From Amoebophrya sp. A120 (lineage: Eukaryota; Sar; Dinophyceae; Syndiniales; Amoebophryaceae), in NCBI GenBank assembly GCA_905178155.1, contig CAJINV010000010.1, positions 129,247 to 193,246 of the forward strand: a stretch of DNA of 64,000 bases, in the 5' to 3' direction. How positions within the stretch are numbered: the stretch's first letter is position 1; each line of letters opens with the position of its first letter. Shown piece after piece: positions 1-12,500 of this stretch. The notes below the pieces were generated by a model that was not told where the DNA came from, made no database searches, and saw nothing but the letters and a program-made list of their open reading frames with translations. The translations under genes were made by a program, and so were the position numbers.

Positions 1-60
1 GAGATTTACGGGGAATTTACGGAGAATTTACGTGGAATTTACGGCCCGATTTACGGGGTC
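1..60. repeat. Tandem ATTTACGG-type short repeat
   Basis: Five to six degenerate copies of an 11-12 bp unit built on ATTTACGGGGA run in from the left edge and recur near 90-105. The following 110-290 is GC-rich and contains no gene I can recognise. Confidence 0.7.
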
Positions 61-293
61 CAAAAATGGGTGCTTCCGGGGCCAAATACGGGGAATTTAC
101 GGGGAAGGGGGGGAATGGGAATACGGGCGCCAACCTGGCGGCCGCAGCAGAGGTCCCCGCGACTGACGGGCGCGCAGAACTCTGCAAAACACAACCGCGG
201 GCCGCCAAGCCGATTCATTGCCTGGACCCCTCGGAATAGCAGGACCCCGCGGTCGCTAGGAGACCGCCGGCGGCGCCGAAAAGCGCGGCGGAG

Positions 294-1418
294 ATGCACA
301 GGCCGAAAAAAAAACTTACGGAAAAAACCCGGGGGATTCCCGGGAAAATTTTGCCAGCGCCTGGCCGGCTGATCGAGCTTGTTCCGGAGTTTGACTCCGT
401 GTCCAAGAAGTTTGACTTCCTAGGGTCAATAGTGTGCTACAACTGGAATCTACGAACCGCTAGGATCGTGGTGCCAGAGTACATATCCAAGATTTGTAAG
501 AAAGTCCACGTCTCAGAAGCGGGCAAGCCGGTCCACTCGCCAAACTTCGATGAGTCTGAACTCGCTAAAGAAGTTGAAGGGGCTAAAGTTATCGAAGGTC
601 TTCCCCTTCGAGAGGTCGTTGGCTCTCTGCAGTGGGCTGCAACCACCTGCAGGGTAGACATTGTTGTCCCGGTTGCCACTGTCGCCAGATACGTGGGCAA
701 GCCGGCGACCCGGCCTGTCGTAAACGCCTGTAAGAAGATTTCGAAGTATCTATTGACAACGAAAGAGCAGGGTCTGTCGTATAGTCCGGAAATTGAGGAG
801 GAATTCAACAGAATCTACAGCAAGCTACTGCCCGACGGGAGAGACTTGCCTGATGTGAATCTGTTTTCGGATACTAGTTTTGCGAACTGTTGCAAGACCA
901 TGCGCAGCACTAGTGGTAGCATTATGTACTTCCACGGCTTCCCGATCTGTTGGCGTAGCAACCGGCAGACCGTGAGGGCGTACTCCACGGCGGAGGCGGA
1001 GTATCTAGCTGCTTCCGACACTATTGCGCTGAGCGAGCAAAATGACTTTACAGAATTCTTCAAACCTCTACCCACTGTCATGGTGGAAAAGCAGAACGGC
1101 TTATCTCCCTCCCTGGATGATGCCATATTGTGGATCGACAACCAGTCCGCGATAACTACAGCTAAGAGCACAGACAACAAGCCGAAATCGAGGCACTACG
1201 CACTGCGATATCTCCGCGTGAGAGACACAGCGAGCCAGATCATGTTCTGCCCGACTTATCTGATGAAGGCAGACGGTCTTACGAAGCTCGAGTGTAGTGC
1301 GCCGCAGAGACGCGGACTCTTGCACCATATTGATAACCCCGACCCTAAGTCTTTTACTTGTGACTCCTCTGACGATGAGGATGATTTAGACACGTTTATA
1401 GAGGGGAAAGAATCATAA
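294..1418 (+). pseudogene. Copia-type retrotransposon pol fragment (end of RT plus RNase H)
   Basis: An open frame of about 345 recognisable residues matches the C-terminal end of a Ty1/Copia polyprotein. The tail of the reverse transcriptase is seen in the block VVGSLQWAATTCRVDIVVPVA. RNase H follows, with candidate acidic and His residues in LFSDTSFA, STAEAEYLAAS, LWIDNQSAI, KSRHYALRYLRVRD and ADGLTK. Protease, integrase and the RT active site are absent, so the element is 5'-truncated at about 330, where the sequence changes character. The frame runs to a TAA at 1416-1418 and carries an acidic tail (SSDDEDDLD). It is not the missing 3' end of the Copia element at 60254-64000, because the overlapping RT segments differ clearly. 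The first 30 residues of the open frame are probably not retroelement coding. Confidence 0.88.
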
Positions 1419-1666
1419 GGGCAAGGCTAAAGCAGGCTCTACTTATTCGATTTATTTTGGTTTCTAGAAGACATGGGGGATAGCCAGTTTACCACAGCGC
1501 GCGCAGGAGGGGAGTGCGGTAGGATTGTTCCTGATTAACACCGCCGCAGCGATTGAGGAGGGGCGTTGGTCATGGAAATCGATCCCGCACACACGTAACA
1601 CGATCGCCCCAGATGACGCCTGTTCCCAATGAGATGACACTTCTGAATAGCCTGAACTAGCTAGAT

Positions 1667-2161
1667 CCTTAGAACAGGGTAACAAGGAACGTAGACGTGA
1701 CCGGGGGGGTCACGTCCGTCCGTCCGGCCGGACGGACGGCACGTGACCGGGGGTGATCCGGCCTCGGGGCGAGTTCGGCGCTGAATGCCGCAGCAACTGT
1801 GGCCCTCGGTAGCTAGAAGCCCCCGGCCGCGTCACCGACGGCGGACCAGGCGCAAGAGTCGTGCCTTTTTCCGTGAAAGACCGAACTCATGACCTTTTTT
1901 TTTTAGTTGGGCGCCCGAGCTAGCTGACAGCCCCCGGCCTCGTGACCGGGGGCGGAGCGTGACGAAGAGAGGCAGCGCTTCAGTGAAGTGCCGAGCTCAT
2001 GACTTTTTTTTTTTTTTTTTAGTTGCCCGGGCGCGCGGTCCGCAGTGGCCACCACCTCCTAGCGCCACGACCGACCCCCGGTCACGTGCCGTCCGTCCGG
2101 CCGGCCGGACGGACGTGACCCCCCCGGTCACGTCTAGGCTCCTTGTTGCCTTGTTCTTAGG
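1667..2161. mobile_element. Inverted-repeat element next to the Copia remnant
   Basis: Arms at about 1667-1755 and 2077-2161 are near-complementary. They begin CCTTAGAACAGGGTAACAAGG and contain the palindromic core CCGTCCGTCCGGCCGGACGG. Inside, about 110 bp with a poly-T run of 9-18 is tandemly duplicated (1868-1922 and 1978-2035). There is no transposase frame. Flanks both contain CTAGATCC, but a clean target duplication is not visible. Bounds are approximate. Confidence 0.65.
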
Positions 2162-3515
2162 GAAATGGTCAGAATCTATCTAGATCCTAAAGGAATCTCT
2201 TCACCATGTTCCGCGAATCCCCCAAATACTACGAAGGCAAAGCCATCAGGATCGTAATGAAATGAATGGACTCAGCTCGGTCCAGACGTTCAGAATGGTC
2301 ACCCTGGGGGACTTGACTCCCGCCAGGGTCGAGCACCAAACCGACAGCATTGAGGGATGGACCCCCATGCTGTTTTGCCACTTGACTCTGACCCGATTGG
2401 TCCATATGAATCTGATGAATTTGGATGAATTGATCCTACAGGATGTAACGCAGCAAGAGACTTGCGTCACTTGCTTGCTTGCTTGCAATTGAGAGAATTC
2501 ATCGAATTGCTGTTGATAACGAGCTCAGTGGAGCAAACGTGTGTAAGTGTGTGCGAGTGTTCTCAAGTCCACTAACACAGGAAGAAACCTCATGGATATT
2601 TATTAGAAGCAACCACCGCCGCCCCCGGGCTGGTGGCTCGAATGACGCGCCCTGCGCAGCTGGACTAGCTTATAGCAGTGCTGACAATCTGAATCTGTGT
2701 GGAAGGAATCGCTCAAAGCCGCACAATGGGCAGTTTGCGCAAAGACTCCGCTTGCCAGTTTCATCGTCTCCCAATGCGCGCAACATCTACTTACGTAGAA
2801 GTACCTTGATGCAGGTCCAGCTCGTGGGTCCGTCGCAGGTTTCAGGTGGTAAAATCGTCCGAATGTCGCGGGCTATATTCGTCGTTCTTCGTGTAAACAC
2901 TATCAGAACGGACACGAGTCTAAGCGAAAATCCGTCTCGTTAGGTGTAGTTGTAATATCCAAAAAATGTCGCTTAATAGTACTGCAGTATAAGTTGATTG
3001 TAGGGACAACATCGACCTCAGCGCACTAATCAATTCGAAATCTTTTGATATTGATACGACCCACACAGCACTGGCGCCGAGTAAAAATAAATTCTGTCTT
3101 TGTATACAAAACTTTTTTTTCAATTCCGTCTATATTAAATAATTCGTTGAAAACTCATGTGCAAAAATTGAAGACAAGAATGCAGCGAATCATGCATGAC
3201 ATAAGAAATCAAAACCAGAAATAAGAAGCTTGAGTGCATCGAGGCATGATTGTGTTGTTGCAATGAATAGATATCCAAATATTCTCAAAGTGTAACAAGT
3301 TCAAGTGATACTGATAGTCGCGATGAACAGAATAAAATTACAACCCAAGAAGACAGCCATAGCGTAAACGTGTTGATGGGAACAAAGCATATAAGCAAAA
3401 TTAAGTAAAAGCTGCAGGAAGAAATTAGTTCTAAATGATAGTGAAGATTTTCATTTTCTCTCCGTCCCGAATCCAGTTCCATTCAGCAAATCTACATCTC
3501 AATCCCAGAGCCTTT
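2162..3515. other. Gene-free stretch
   Basis: No convincing coding frame or RNA gene is visible. There is a short CTTG tandem at about 2466-2487 and AT-rich DNA from 2950 onward. The 3' end of G1 begins at 3516. Confidence 0.5.
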
Positions 3516-6500
3516 TCAGTTTCTCTCCGGTATCGAATGCAAATATGTCTGGGTGTGGAAGATTGCGAGATTTGTGATGCAATCTTTCCAAGGTCCGCAA
3601 ACTCTGTAGCGCAGGGCTTAGCATCACAAGTTCTGCAGCCCCTTGGTAATGCCTGTTCTGCATGAGAAATGCGCTCTCAGGACGGCCAGAAAAAGGCATC
3701 TTTTGCAAGTCACGCAAGACAAATTTTTTTGTGAACCGCAACACGCATGACAAGTTCCGAGTCTTCCAAACCCAGACATATTTGCAATGCATATCCGGAT
3801 CCTTCGGTCCGAAGATCTTCGGCGCGTGATCGTCGTCATCATGGTCTATCCAGACAAGAAAAGGTCGCGATCCATCTTCCCATCCATTTTTTGCATGACA
3901 AAGACTGGCTTTGAAGCCTGTTGTTTCGCATGACAAATAACTCGGACAATTCGTGGCAATCAGGACAGCTGCCACAGTGGTCTTTTCTTGTGGATATTTT
4001 CCCCGCCCTGCGTGGTCGTCCGCTGCATGTTGGTCATTTCCAGAGAATTCGTAGTCGAATCCTTCTCCTCCACAATATCCGACAGGTTGTCTTGCTGTTT
4101 CATGTTATTCGCCACGACGACCACGCCCGTCGAAGAAGACGACGACGAAGAAGAATTCGTAGTTCCCTGTAGCGGTGGGGGCCCTCCTCCCCCTCCTTCC
4201 AGAAGCCCAGCCGGCTGGTGATGTCCTTGCACCACAACACTGATTCCACCAGCAGCACCTCCGTGATGTCCTTCGCCGGTCGTGCTCATCAATTGAGCTG
4301 CACCATGATCTCCTCCGAGGTTGATGCTGTTCCCGGTAGTTGTGTATGAACTGCAAAAGTATCGTACTAGTAGAAATCGCATGACAAATTTCCTCAGCAT
4401 GAAAAATAAAATTTGTATATGCTGATTTGCCTTCACAAAGAAATTTGTATTACAAATTGCATTAAATGCAAGAGGACCTGCATTTATACGAGTACGATAC
4501 TTTTGCACAGGATATTGTGCAGACCGCGTTGACAAACAAGGCGTCGTCCACCGTCGGCCTTCCGGTCTCCTGCACTATGGGAGTGTCAGGATTCAGATCG
4601 TCAAAGTTGAAACTCAAATAGTTTGCCATGCATAAAATGCAGCCCACAGAGTGCCTGTCTTGCAGAGTAGGCAAGTGAGGCAGATTGTAAGCCTGTTGGG
4701 GGGTAGGCACTGAGCTGCTAAAGTAGCATGACAAAAGGCGCCTTCCTTGTTACCCAAACAGCATGACAAACCAGATTTCGGCTCTACCCAAATTTGTCAT
4801 GCGCCAATTGGAAACTGGGTTACAACTTTCATCCATTTTATGCAGTACAAGTTATCTCAACTTTCTTGTCGATTTCAATCCTGACACTTCCATATGCACG
4901 CCCCCGATCGTACTGCCCCACGTCAAGGAGTTCGCCTTGGACCGCAAAGTCTGACTGCTCATCGCGATTAGATGCCCCAGATCCGTGCTCGGCGGGCCCC
5001 CGCCCGGGGCGACCACGGAGCCACCACCGGTGTGAGATTCTTCCAGAAAGTTCATGCCGTTCTGGTACACATAGGTCGGGGGTGCGAAGTCTCCGTGCGG
5101 ATGGTGAAGATGATCATGATGTTGCTATGCTGTGTAAAAAAGTCCCCGCCCCATAGTCAAGATGGGAAATCTGCAACACAAATCTCCAAGCTTTGGAAGT
5201 CCTACATGACAAGTTTCCATCTGCAGCGTAGTGCTGATTAGCAAGGAAAGCCGCATGAGGAAGCCATTTGCTCATCCTATTTACAGCATTACAAATACCA
5301 AAACACGATTGGAAATGCCTCTTATGGAGATGCGCATTACAAATGTTCCTCTCGTTGCGCATTTGCATTACAACTCTAGGGTGGGAACGTTTTTACAAAT
5401 GATAGCTGCTGCGTGTGTCGCCCCGACTGTCTCATGTTGTTCACCGTCATGGAGCCTGCTCGCGTGCGTCGGACGGTATGGCGTTCTCAACTGTTACACT
5501 CTCAACAACTGTTACATGAATTTGTCATCCAGAACTACCATCAAGATCCACACGAGAAAGCTGGTTCGCATGACAAATTTGCGAAGGGCTAAGCAGCACC
5601 TAAATCTGTGCAGAACTTGTAATGCTAGAGGTGCAGCCTCCCCCCTTTCACTTTTGCAATTCTTGCATCACAAATTCATATAAACAGTTGAGAATGTAGT
5701 AACAGCTGAGCACGCCATAGACGGGCTGGCCTCCCTGGTTGGGGCTGCACTTCTGCATGGCGTCGAAATCGATCGCGTTCACCGGATCAAGTCCGCCTGG
5801 GTAGGCAAGCAGCTCGGTGGACCGGGTGCGGGACCGGGACAGTTCACGCGAATTCTCTTCCTTCTGGTGCTCGTGAAAGGAGAGAAAGGTCTCGCGGTCA
5901 CGCACGATTTGGTTCTTGTACTTGGGCTTGAAGTAGAATTTGGTATGAAAGTGCACAACTCCCCGTCGTCCCCCTCATTTGTATTCCATGAACAGCAATA
6001 CAAGCGTCAGCAATGACACAGTTTTTGCATGTTGACAAATTTGAACAGGAGTGTAGTGCTATTTGGGCTGCCAGAACTTGTCATGCAAACAGTGCCAAAA
6101 GGCAAAGCAAAGGGTGGACTGGGTATTTTGCATGACAAACGAGGGGGAGGGGGAGTTGTGCACTGTCATATTTGTACAGCGCGAACCAGAAAGCCTGGGT
6201 TTTGTTGTAGTTTGGATTATTTGATGTTATTTTCATTGCATTTATTGCAATATAAAGCTGCATAACGTTCTTGATCAGAAGCAGCTGCAGCAGCACCATC
6301 GTGTGTAATTTTATGCAGAATGGAACGGTAGAGCAAGATCATGTAGAAGTGTAATCATTTTTGTCTATCGCGGCCCCATGGTGGGTGCCCATCTGCACCT
6401 GGCGGCAAATCTTATCTACTAGAATGGTTGAGCGGGGCGATCACTACAATTGCGAGGACAGAAGTGGAAGTCGACGCTGGCTATTGGCTACATGATCGCC

Positions 6501-9500
6501 CCACATGACAAAAAATGAACGCCAGGAGAACCAAACAAAAATAGTACTTACCATGACGATCCCGCTGAAGCCGGCCCACATGAGGATCCAGAAGGAGCTG
6601 TCCTTGGTGCTCATCGGAAACTTGAAGCACGTCGAAACCAACGCCACTGCTATGGGATTCTCAAGCGTTACACTCTCAGCTGTTTCATGCATTTGTCATG
6701 CAGAACTACCTTAACCCGCCAGATAACCAAGCGGCTTCGCATGACAAATTTCCGAAGTAGGGCTAAATAGAATCTAAAAAATCTCCTGTGCCAGATCTGT
6801 GATGCGACAGCTGCAAGTTTGCCCCTTTCACTGTTGCTGGTCTTGCATTTTTGCAAATTTATGCAACAGTTGAGAGTGTAACGTTTGAGAACTCCATAAC
6901 CCACACACCCATCATGGGTTCGTGGACGAAGAGTTTAAACGCGACGGCAGAGCCCGCAGCCGTTTCGGAATGCGGGTCTACCATCTTCAACAGAATCAGC
7001 CCGTTTGCCGTCGTATCCTGTGCAAAAGTATCGTGCTCGCAGTTATAATCGCAGTCATGCATTACAAATCTCCATCCTAACCTAAATCCGCATTACAAAT
7101 CCGATTTTTCATGCTGAGGGAATTTGTCATGCGATTTATACTAGAACGATGTTATTTCATTTCATACGTCGTGCCCATAGAGTGCCCGACCTCGAAAATG
7201 GCCCGCTCGAACCACGCGTCGGGCAGCATTTTTGGCGCTATATGAGAGCGCACAACTCCCCCTCCCCCTCATTTGTATAGCATGAACGGCAATACAAGCA
7301 TCAGCAAGAGTGCCGGTTTTGCATGACAGATTTGCACTGGAGTGTAGTGCTATTTGGGCCACCAGAACTTGTCATGCATAATAGTGACAGGAGGGAAAGC
7401 GTGGATTTGGTATTCTGCATGAGAAATGAGAACGAGGGGGAGTTGTGCACCGTCATACGCTAGGAAGAGAATGCAGAAGAAGTGCCACGCGAAACCCACA
7501 ATGTTGAGGATCACGAAGGCGAGGGTCGCGTAGGGCCAGCCGGTGGCGGCTTGCAGATCCATGGTGCACAGCACGGCCGTAATCAAGTAGTCCAGGGCGA
7601 TACCGGACACCTGGAAGTCAATTGAAACAGATGTTGACACGTCGTACAACAAGTTGTGCAAACAGTAACAGCAGCAGAAACGTTACCGAGACCGCTATTT
7701 TTCCGGATACAAATTTGCAGTTGTGCGTGAAGGCTACGAAAAATTTGGTCCAGAATATTTTTTATCAGTGGAGAACCAGAACTGGGATGCAAAAAACATA
7801 TTTCATCTTAGCCACCGCATCAAGAAGATGATCTCAATCTCATATTACCCGCTGCATGCAGTTGTGGTCAATCAGCATGGGATATTACACTGAAAAGTGC
7901 CCCCCCATCCCCAAAGGTGCAAAAATTTGTGATGCGAAGTTTCCGAATGAAAACTTTTTGTCATGCATGAAAAAAATATGGATCTTTCTGAATGATGCAG
8001 ATTCTAGTGGTGTTTCGCATCGCTTGCATGACAAGCACCGCTCTTGCTGGGATCTTTTGCAATACAAATTTTTGTTATTCACGATCGGAAATCTGTGATG
8101 CTGATACATGCAAGAGGGCGAGTGTTTCACTTGGAAAGGTTTGCAATACAAATGCTTTCAAGTTCGGGGGTGGGAGCATTTTTCATTGTAATATGGAATA
8201 TCCAATCGCTCGGATCAACCGGTCCACCAGAATCCCGCCCACCATACAGAGCGGAAACAGCGGAAAATTTTCGCCAATGGTGGTCTCGGCTTTCGGGATC
8301 CAGCCGACGGTATCGGAGGACAAAAACTCCTGTAGTGCGATCATGCCCTTCTGGATTCCGTATCCAAAAGCGCAAGCCAACCCGATCAAAGCCGCGTGGA
8401 GCGTCAGTGTGTCAATCGAATCCGATACAACCGTTTCGTACGCCATCGGCTTCCGAGAATCTTCCGAATACACTCCAACTAGCAGCAACGGATCAGAAGA
8501 AGCCGCCCCCTCGATCCCCTGGCCACCTCCTTCCGCCAGGGTTTTGGAAACCCGCGTGCCGTATGAAGTGCAAATATGTCTGGGTCTGCAATTACTAAGT
8601 GGAATTTTGCAGGAAACGGGAAAATTGAAAAAAAATGCCCCCTGTGCTGGATTGGGCGGTGGCTGCGGCGGTTTGGAGTGGTGAGGGCGCGGCGGCCTTT
8701 GTAATCCTCAGTCCTCATCAAAGAACACCAGTACAGGCACGTGGCAGACCTTCATCAAAATACATCGCTACAGCTACAAATGAGGGACATGAGGACCATG
8801 GCCCATGAGATGAGGGCAGCCTACCTCCAACAGGGGGCGGCTGTGCCAAGCCGACGGCGCGCGCCAGACGGGCGTGCTGTGCGGGCAGGGAGAGGACGGC
8901 GCCCAAGCGAGCCGAGGCCCTGCCAAATAATTGGGTGGCCCAGCAGCTGACGCGCCAGACAGACCATATGTTGCCATTAGGACAGTCGCCCCGAACTATT
9001 TCCGCACTTTTTGCGCGCGCCGGGGAAAGTGCGAAAAAAATGGCCATCCAGATTTCCCCCCCCCCGGCGGAGGTGAAACCGCACCTAAATCTCCGAATTG
9101 TGGCGCCAGTTTTGGGCGTCCGGAAAAATGCCAAGAAAAGCCCCCAAGGAGAAGGCCCACCGCGCCTATTTGCAACGTTTGGCCGGCCGAAAAGGCGAAA
9201 GCGCGCAACTTTTGCACCAAAAATGATGGCCCGGGGCCACCCGCCGAAGGGGGCCCCGGGGGGGTCGCCCCCTCATTTTCCTGTGGAATTGAAGCACCGG
9301 TGGCACGGCCCCGATTTTGCCCCTCATTTTGGGGCCCCGGATTGGCCCGATTTTGGCCTCCCCCGGAGGCCTCCCTCCTGCGTTTTCCTGTGAACTTAAA
9401 CCGCATGGGTATACAAACTTTTTCCACTCAATCACGAGCGGAATGGCAAAAAAGGGCACCCGAGTCGAAGCCCCTGGCGATGTCCATGTCCGGACACTCC

Positions 9501-12500
9501 CGGAGAAGGTAGTCGAGGTGCTTCAGGGTTGCCGGCCTTTTTCGGCCCTGCTCGCGGAGCCGCGCCCGGGCCGCCCCCTTCCAGCCGACTCAACCAGGGC
9601 CATACCAAGGGACGCGGTGAAGGGGCCGGGGAGGTAGTGGCAGCCGCCTACTATGTCTGCTCTTTGGGTTTTGTGACTCGCGCAAGGTATTTTTTGAACA
9701 GTAACGGAGGTGGGCGCCGGGCTCTGTGACGATTTGCGCCACAGTGTGTGCGTGTGTGGCGCGGAAAGCCGGACCCCTGTGCGAGGCAGGCTGCTTGCAC
9801 CTTATGAGCCATCATCTTCATGGGCCTCATTTGTGCCTGTGGAATGTACTATGATGAAGGATTCGCTTTGTGCCTGTAGTGATGTTTTTTGATGAAAACA
9901 GATTGCAAGAAAGGCCGCCGCGTTGTCCCCGCTCCCAGCCGCTGTCGCCCTCGTCCTATCCAGCACAGGGGGCATTTTTTTTCAATTTTCCTTTTTCCTG
10001 CAAAATTCCACTTAGTAGCAATAAACTTGAGATGCTAGTTCGCGAATCCTGAGGACGCCACAAGTGATGGCTTGTTGCTAGGTGTTGCGTATAATGCTGC
10101 ATGACAAACCGCGTTTCGGCATGACAGAAAAATGGGGCTTTTGGGAATTAACGAGCATGACAGAATTTGGAGTCATCGACTACTTAGCAGAGCATGACAG
10201 ACCTTCCTAATTTTTGCAATCCATATGCCCGGTGCGCGCCAGTTCCGGCGAGATGCGATGTTGATCAGCATGACGCCCCAAATGGTCGCGCCGAGGAGAC
10301 CGGTCGTGGCCATACCGATGGAAACGTCAAAACCGTCTTTCCATTCTTGCATCTTCGGAAAGTCATCACGGAGCCCAGCAACCTAGAATTTGATAAAAGT
10401 TTGTGTCTGTGTTGACCCATATCAATGTAAGTAATCGACAGGTAGGAGGTAGGAGGAGTAGCAGGAGTAGAGACGAGAACAAGAAGACAGATGTGGCTGT
10501 GCTGGACGAGCCATGAGAAGTTTATAGTTTGCAAATAAACAGTAACAGTTACAGTAACAGAACTACAGCAAGTCACAACCGCAAGTCGTGCACCGGAGTT
10601 GGAATCAAACTAAAAGGTCAAAAATTCTATATACCGTTCCATGACCACCCTCAAAGCCGAGATACATGGAGATCCCGTAGCAATGCGGTAACCAGTCCGC
10701 AGATTTTCCGTGCGGTAATTTTCCGTCTTCCGTGTTCCAGGCTTGGTTCCCGGTCCAGAAGTAGCCCCACTCGTTGGCTTCGAAGAACCTTTTTGATACG
10801 ATAATCACAATTACAATAGACAAAGGTGTCGTACGATAGCAGTGAAAAGAACTTTGCGTATGCAGCACAAATAAGAACTAGAACATGCAACATCTTCAGA
10901 AAGACCACAACATCAGGCTGAAAATGAATGAAAATGAATCATGAGTATCTTCTATCAATACAGAAACAATGCTCCAAACACCCAGCCCGCTAACAGTCCG
11001 AACATCCACAGGCCATGCGTGACCACCTGCCCGTACATAATCTGCGGTCCGGAACCTTCCCAGATCGCTTTCACAGGGGGGATATGCAATACAAATTTCC
11101 CGCACGACACGTACAAAATGCAAGACAAATTTGGCCGAGTTCTTAGAGCATGCGGTTTGTCATGCTGAATAGGATTGGCGAAGAGTTTTGTCATGCAGAG
11201 ACGGCAGTTCCAGTTGTGCGTCGTGTACGGGAAATTCACTGTGGATACGGGATATGCAATACAAATTTCCCGCGCATGTACAACATGCATCACAAATCTA
11301 TTCACCAATTTGAACCGCAAAACTTGTCATGCAAGACTAGGATCGAAGTCAAGTTTTGTCATGCAGAGACCACATGTGTACATGTACGGGAAATTCACTG
11401 TGGATACGGGACCTCGACCCCAATAAACACCGCGGCAAAAATCACCGAGATCAGAACCTTATCCTCTGCAAAAGTATCGTACTCGTAGTAATCGCAGTCA
11501 TGCATTACAAATCTCCAAACCAAGGTAAAACAGCATGACAAATTTCATTTGTCATGCTGGCCGAATTTGTAATGCGATTTCTACTAGTACGATACTTTTG
11601 CAGTGCATAAACCTCCGGGAGTTGCGGTCCCTTATCACGAGAAAAAAGTGATACAGTTACAGATTTGTTGGAGTTTCTGCATCGGAAATTTTTTCTGTGT
11701 GGCAGAGAAAACTTGTAATGCGCAGATCATATTAAGGGAAAACAGGAAGGAAACGAGGCTCCCAAGCATTTCCTGCATGAGAGAGGTTGTCTGTGGTGCC
11801 TGTCTTGCAACACAATGTGTAACTGTAACACTTTTTTCTTGCGATATCCCCACCCGATGGTGTAGTAGGCAGAGAAGTAGCTGTAGACCTTCCTGATTCC
11901 GGGCAGACACTCCCCCCGTTGCCCAACCGGAACGGTCGGGTCCGTGTTGGAGTAACGATTAATGTGGTCCTCGGGGACACGCTATGCAATACAAATTTTC
12001 CGTACATCAACATGTACAAGATACATCACAAATCTTGCCAATTTGGAGGGTAAAACTTGTCATGCTAAACTAGAATCGAAGCCAAGTTTTGTCATGCAGA
12101 GACTGCATTTGTACGTGTACGGGACCGCATTTGTACGTGTACGGGAAAGTTACTGTGGATACACACCCATGCGGCCCGACGTTGTTCGCGAGGAGCAGGA
12201 TGAGGTAACTGATAGATGATGTAGATGTAGTGTGTTTAGCATGACAAATTGCAACAAGAATACAGCCACATGCATGACAACTCACTTTGGAATAAAAATC
12301 TTTATACCCAAAAGTCCCGCCGACGACCGAACTCGGCAAGTACAGGTCCCGCAGCGGCTTGATCAGAACCCGCAACACCTTGCCGCAGAGGAGTAACAGA
12401 GATAAAAACGCGAAGGAAGAAATCGGTGCGTTTTTCAGATCCAAAGAGGGACCAGAGGAACCCATCTCGTCTTGGGATGTGTCGGTGGAAGAGTCTTCTT

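Noticed and set aside
8931-9637. Overlapping Pro/Gly-rich frames within 8990-9430
   Set aside because: Open frames on both strands reflect GC-rich repeat DNA inside the nested element; no transposase motif.
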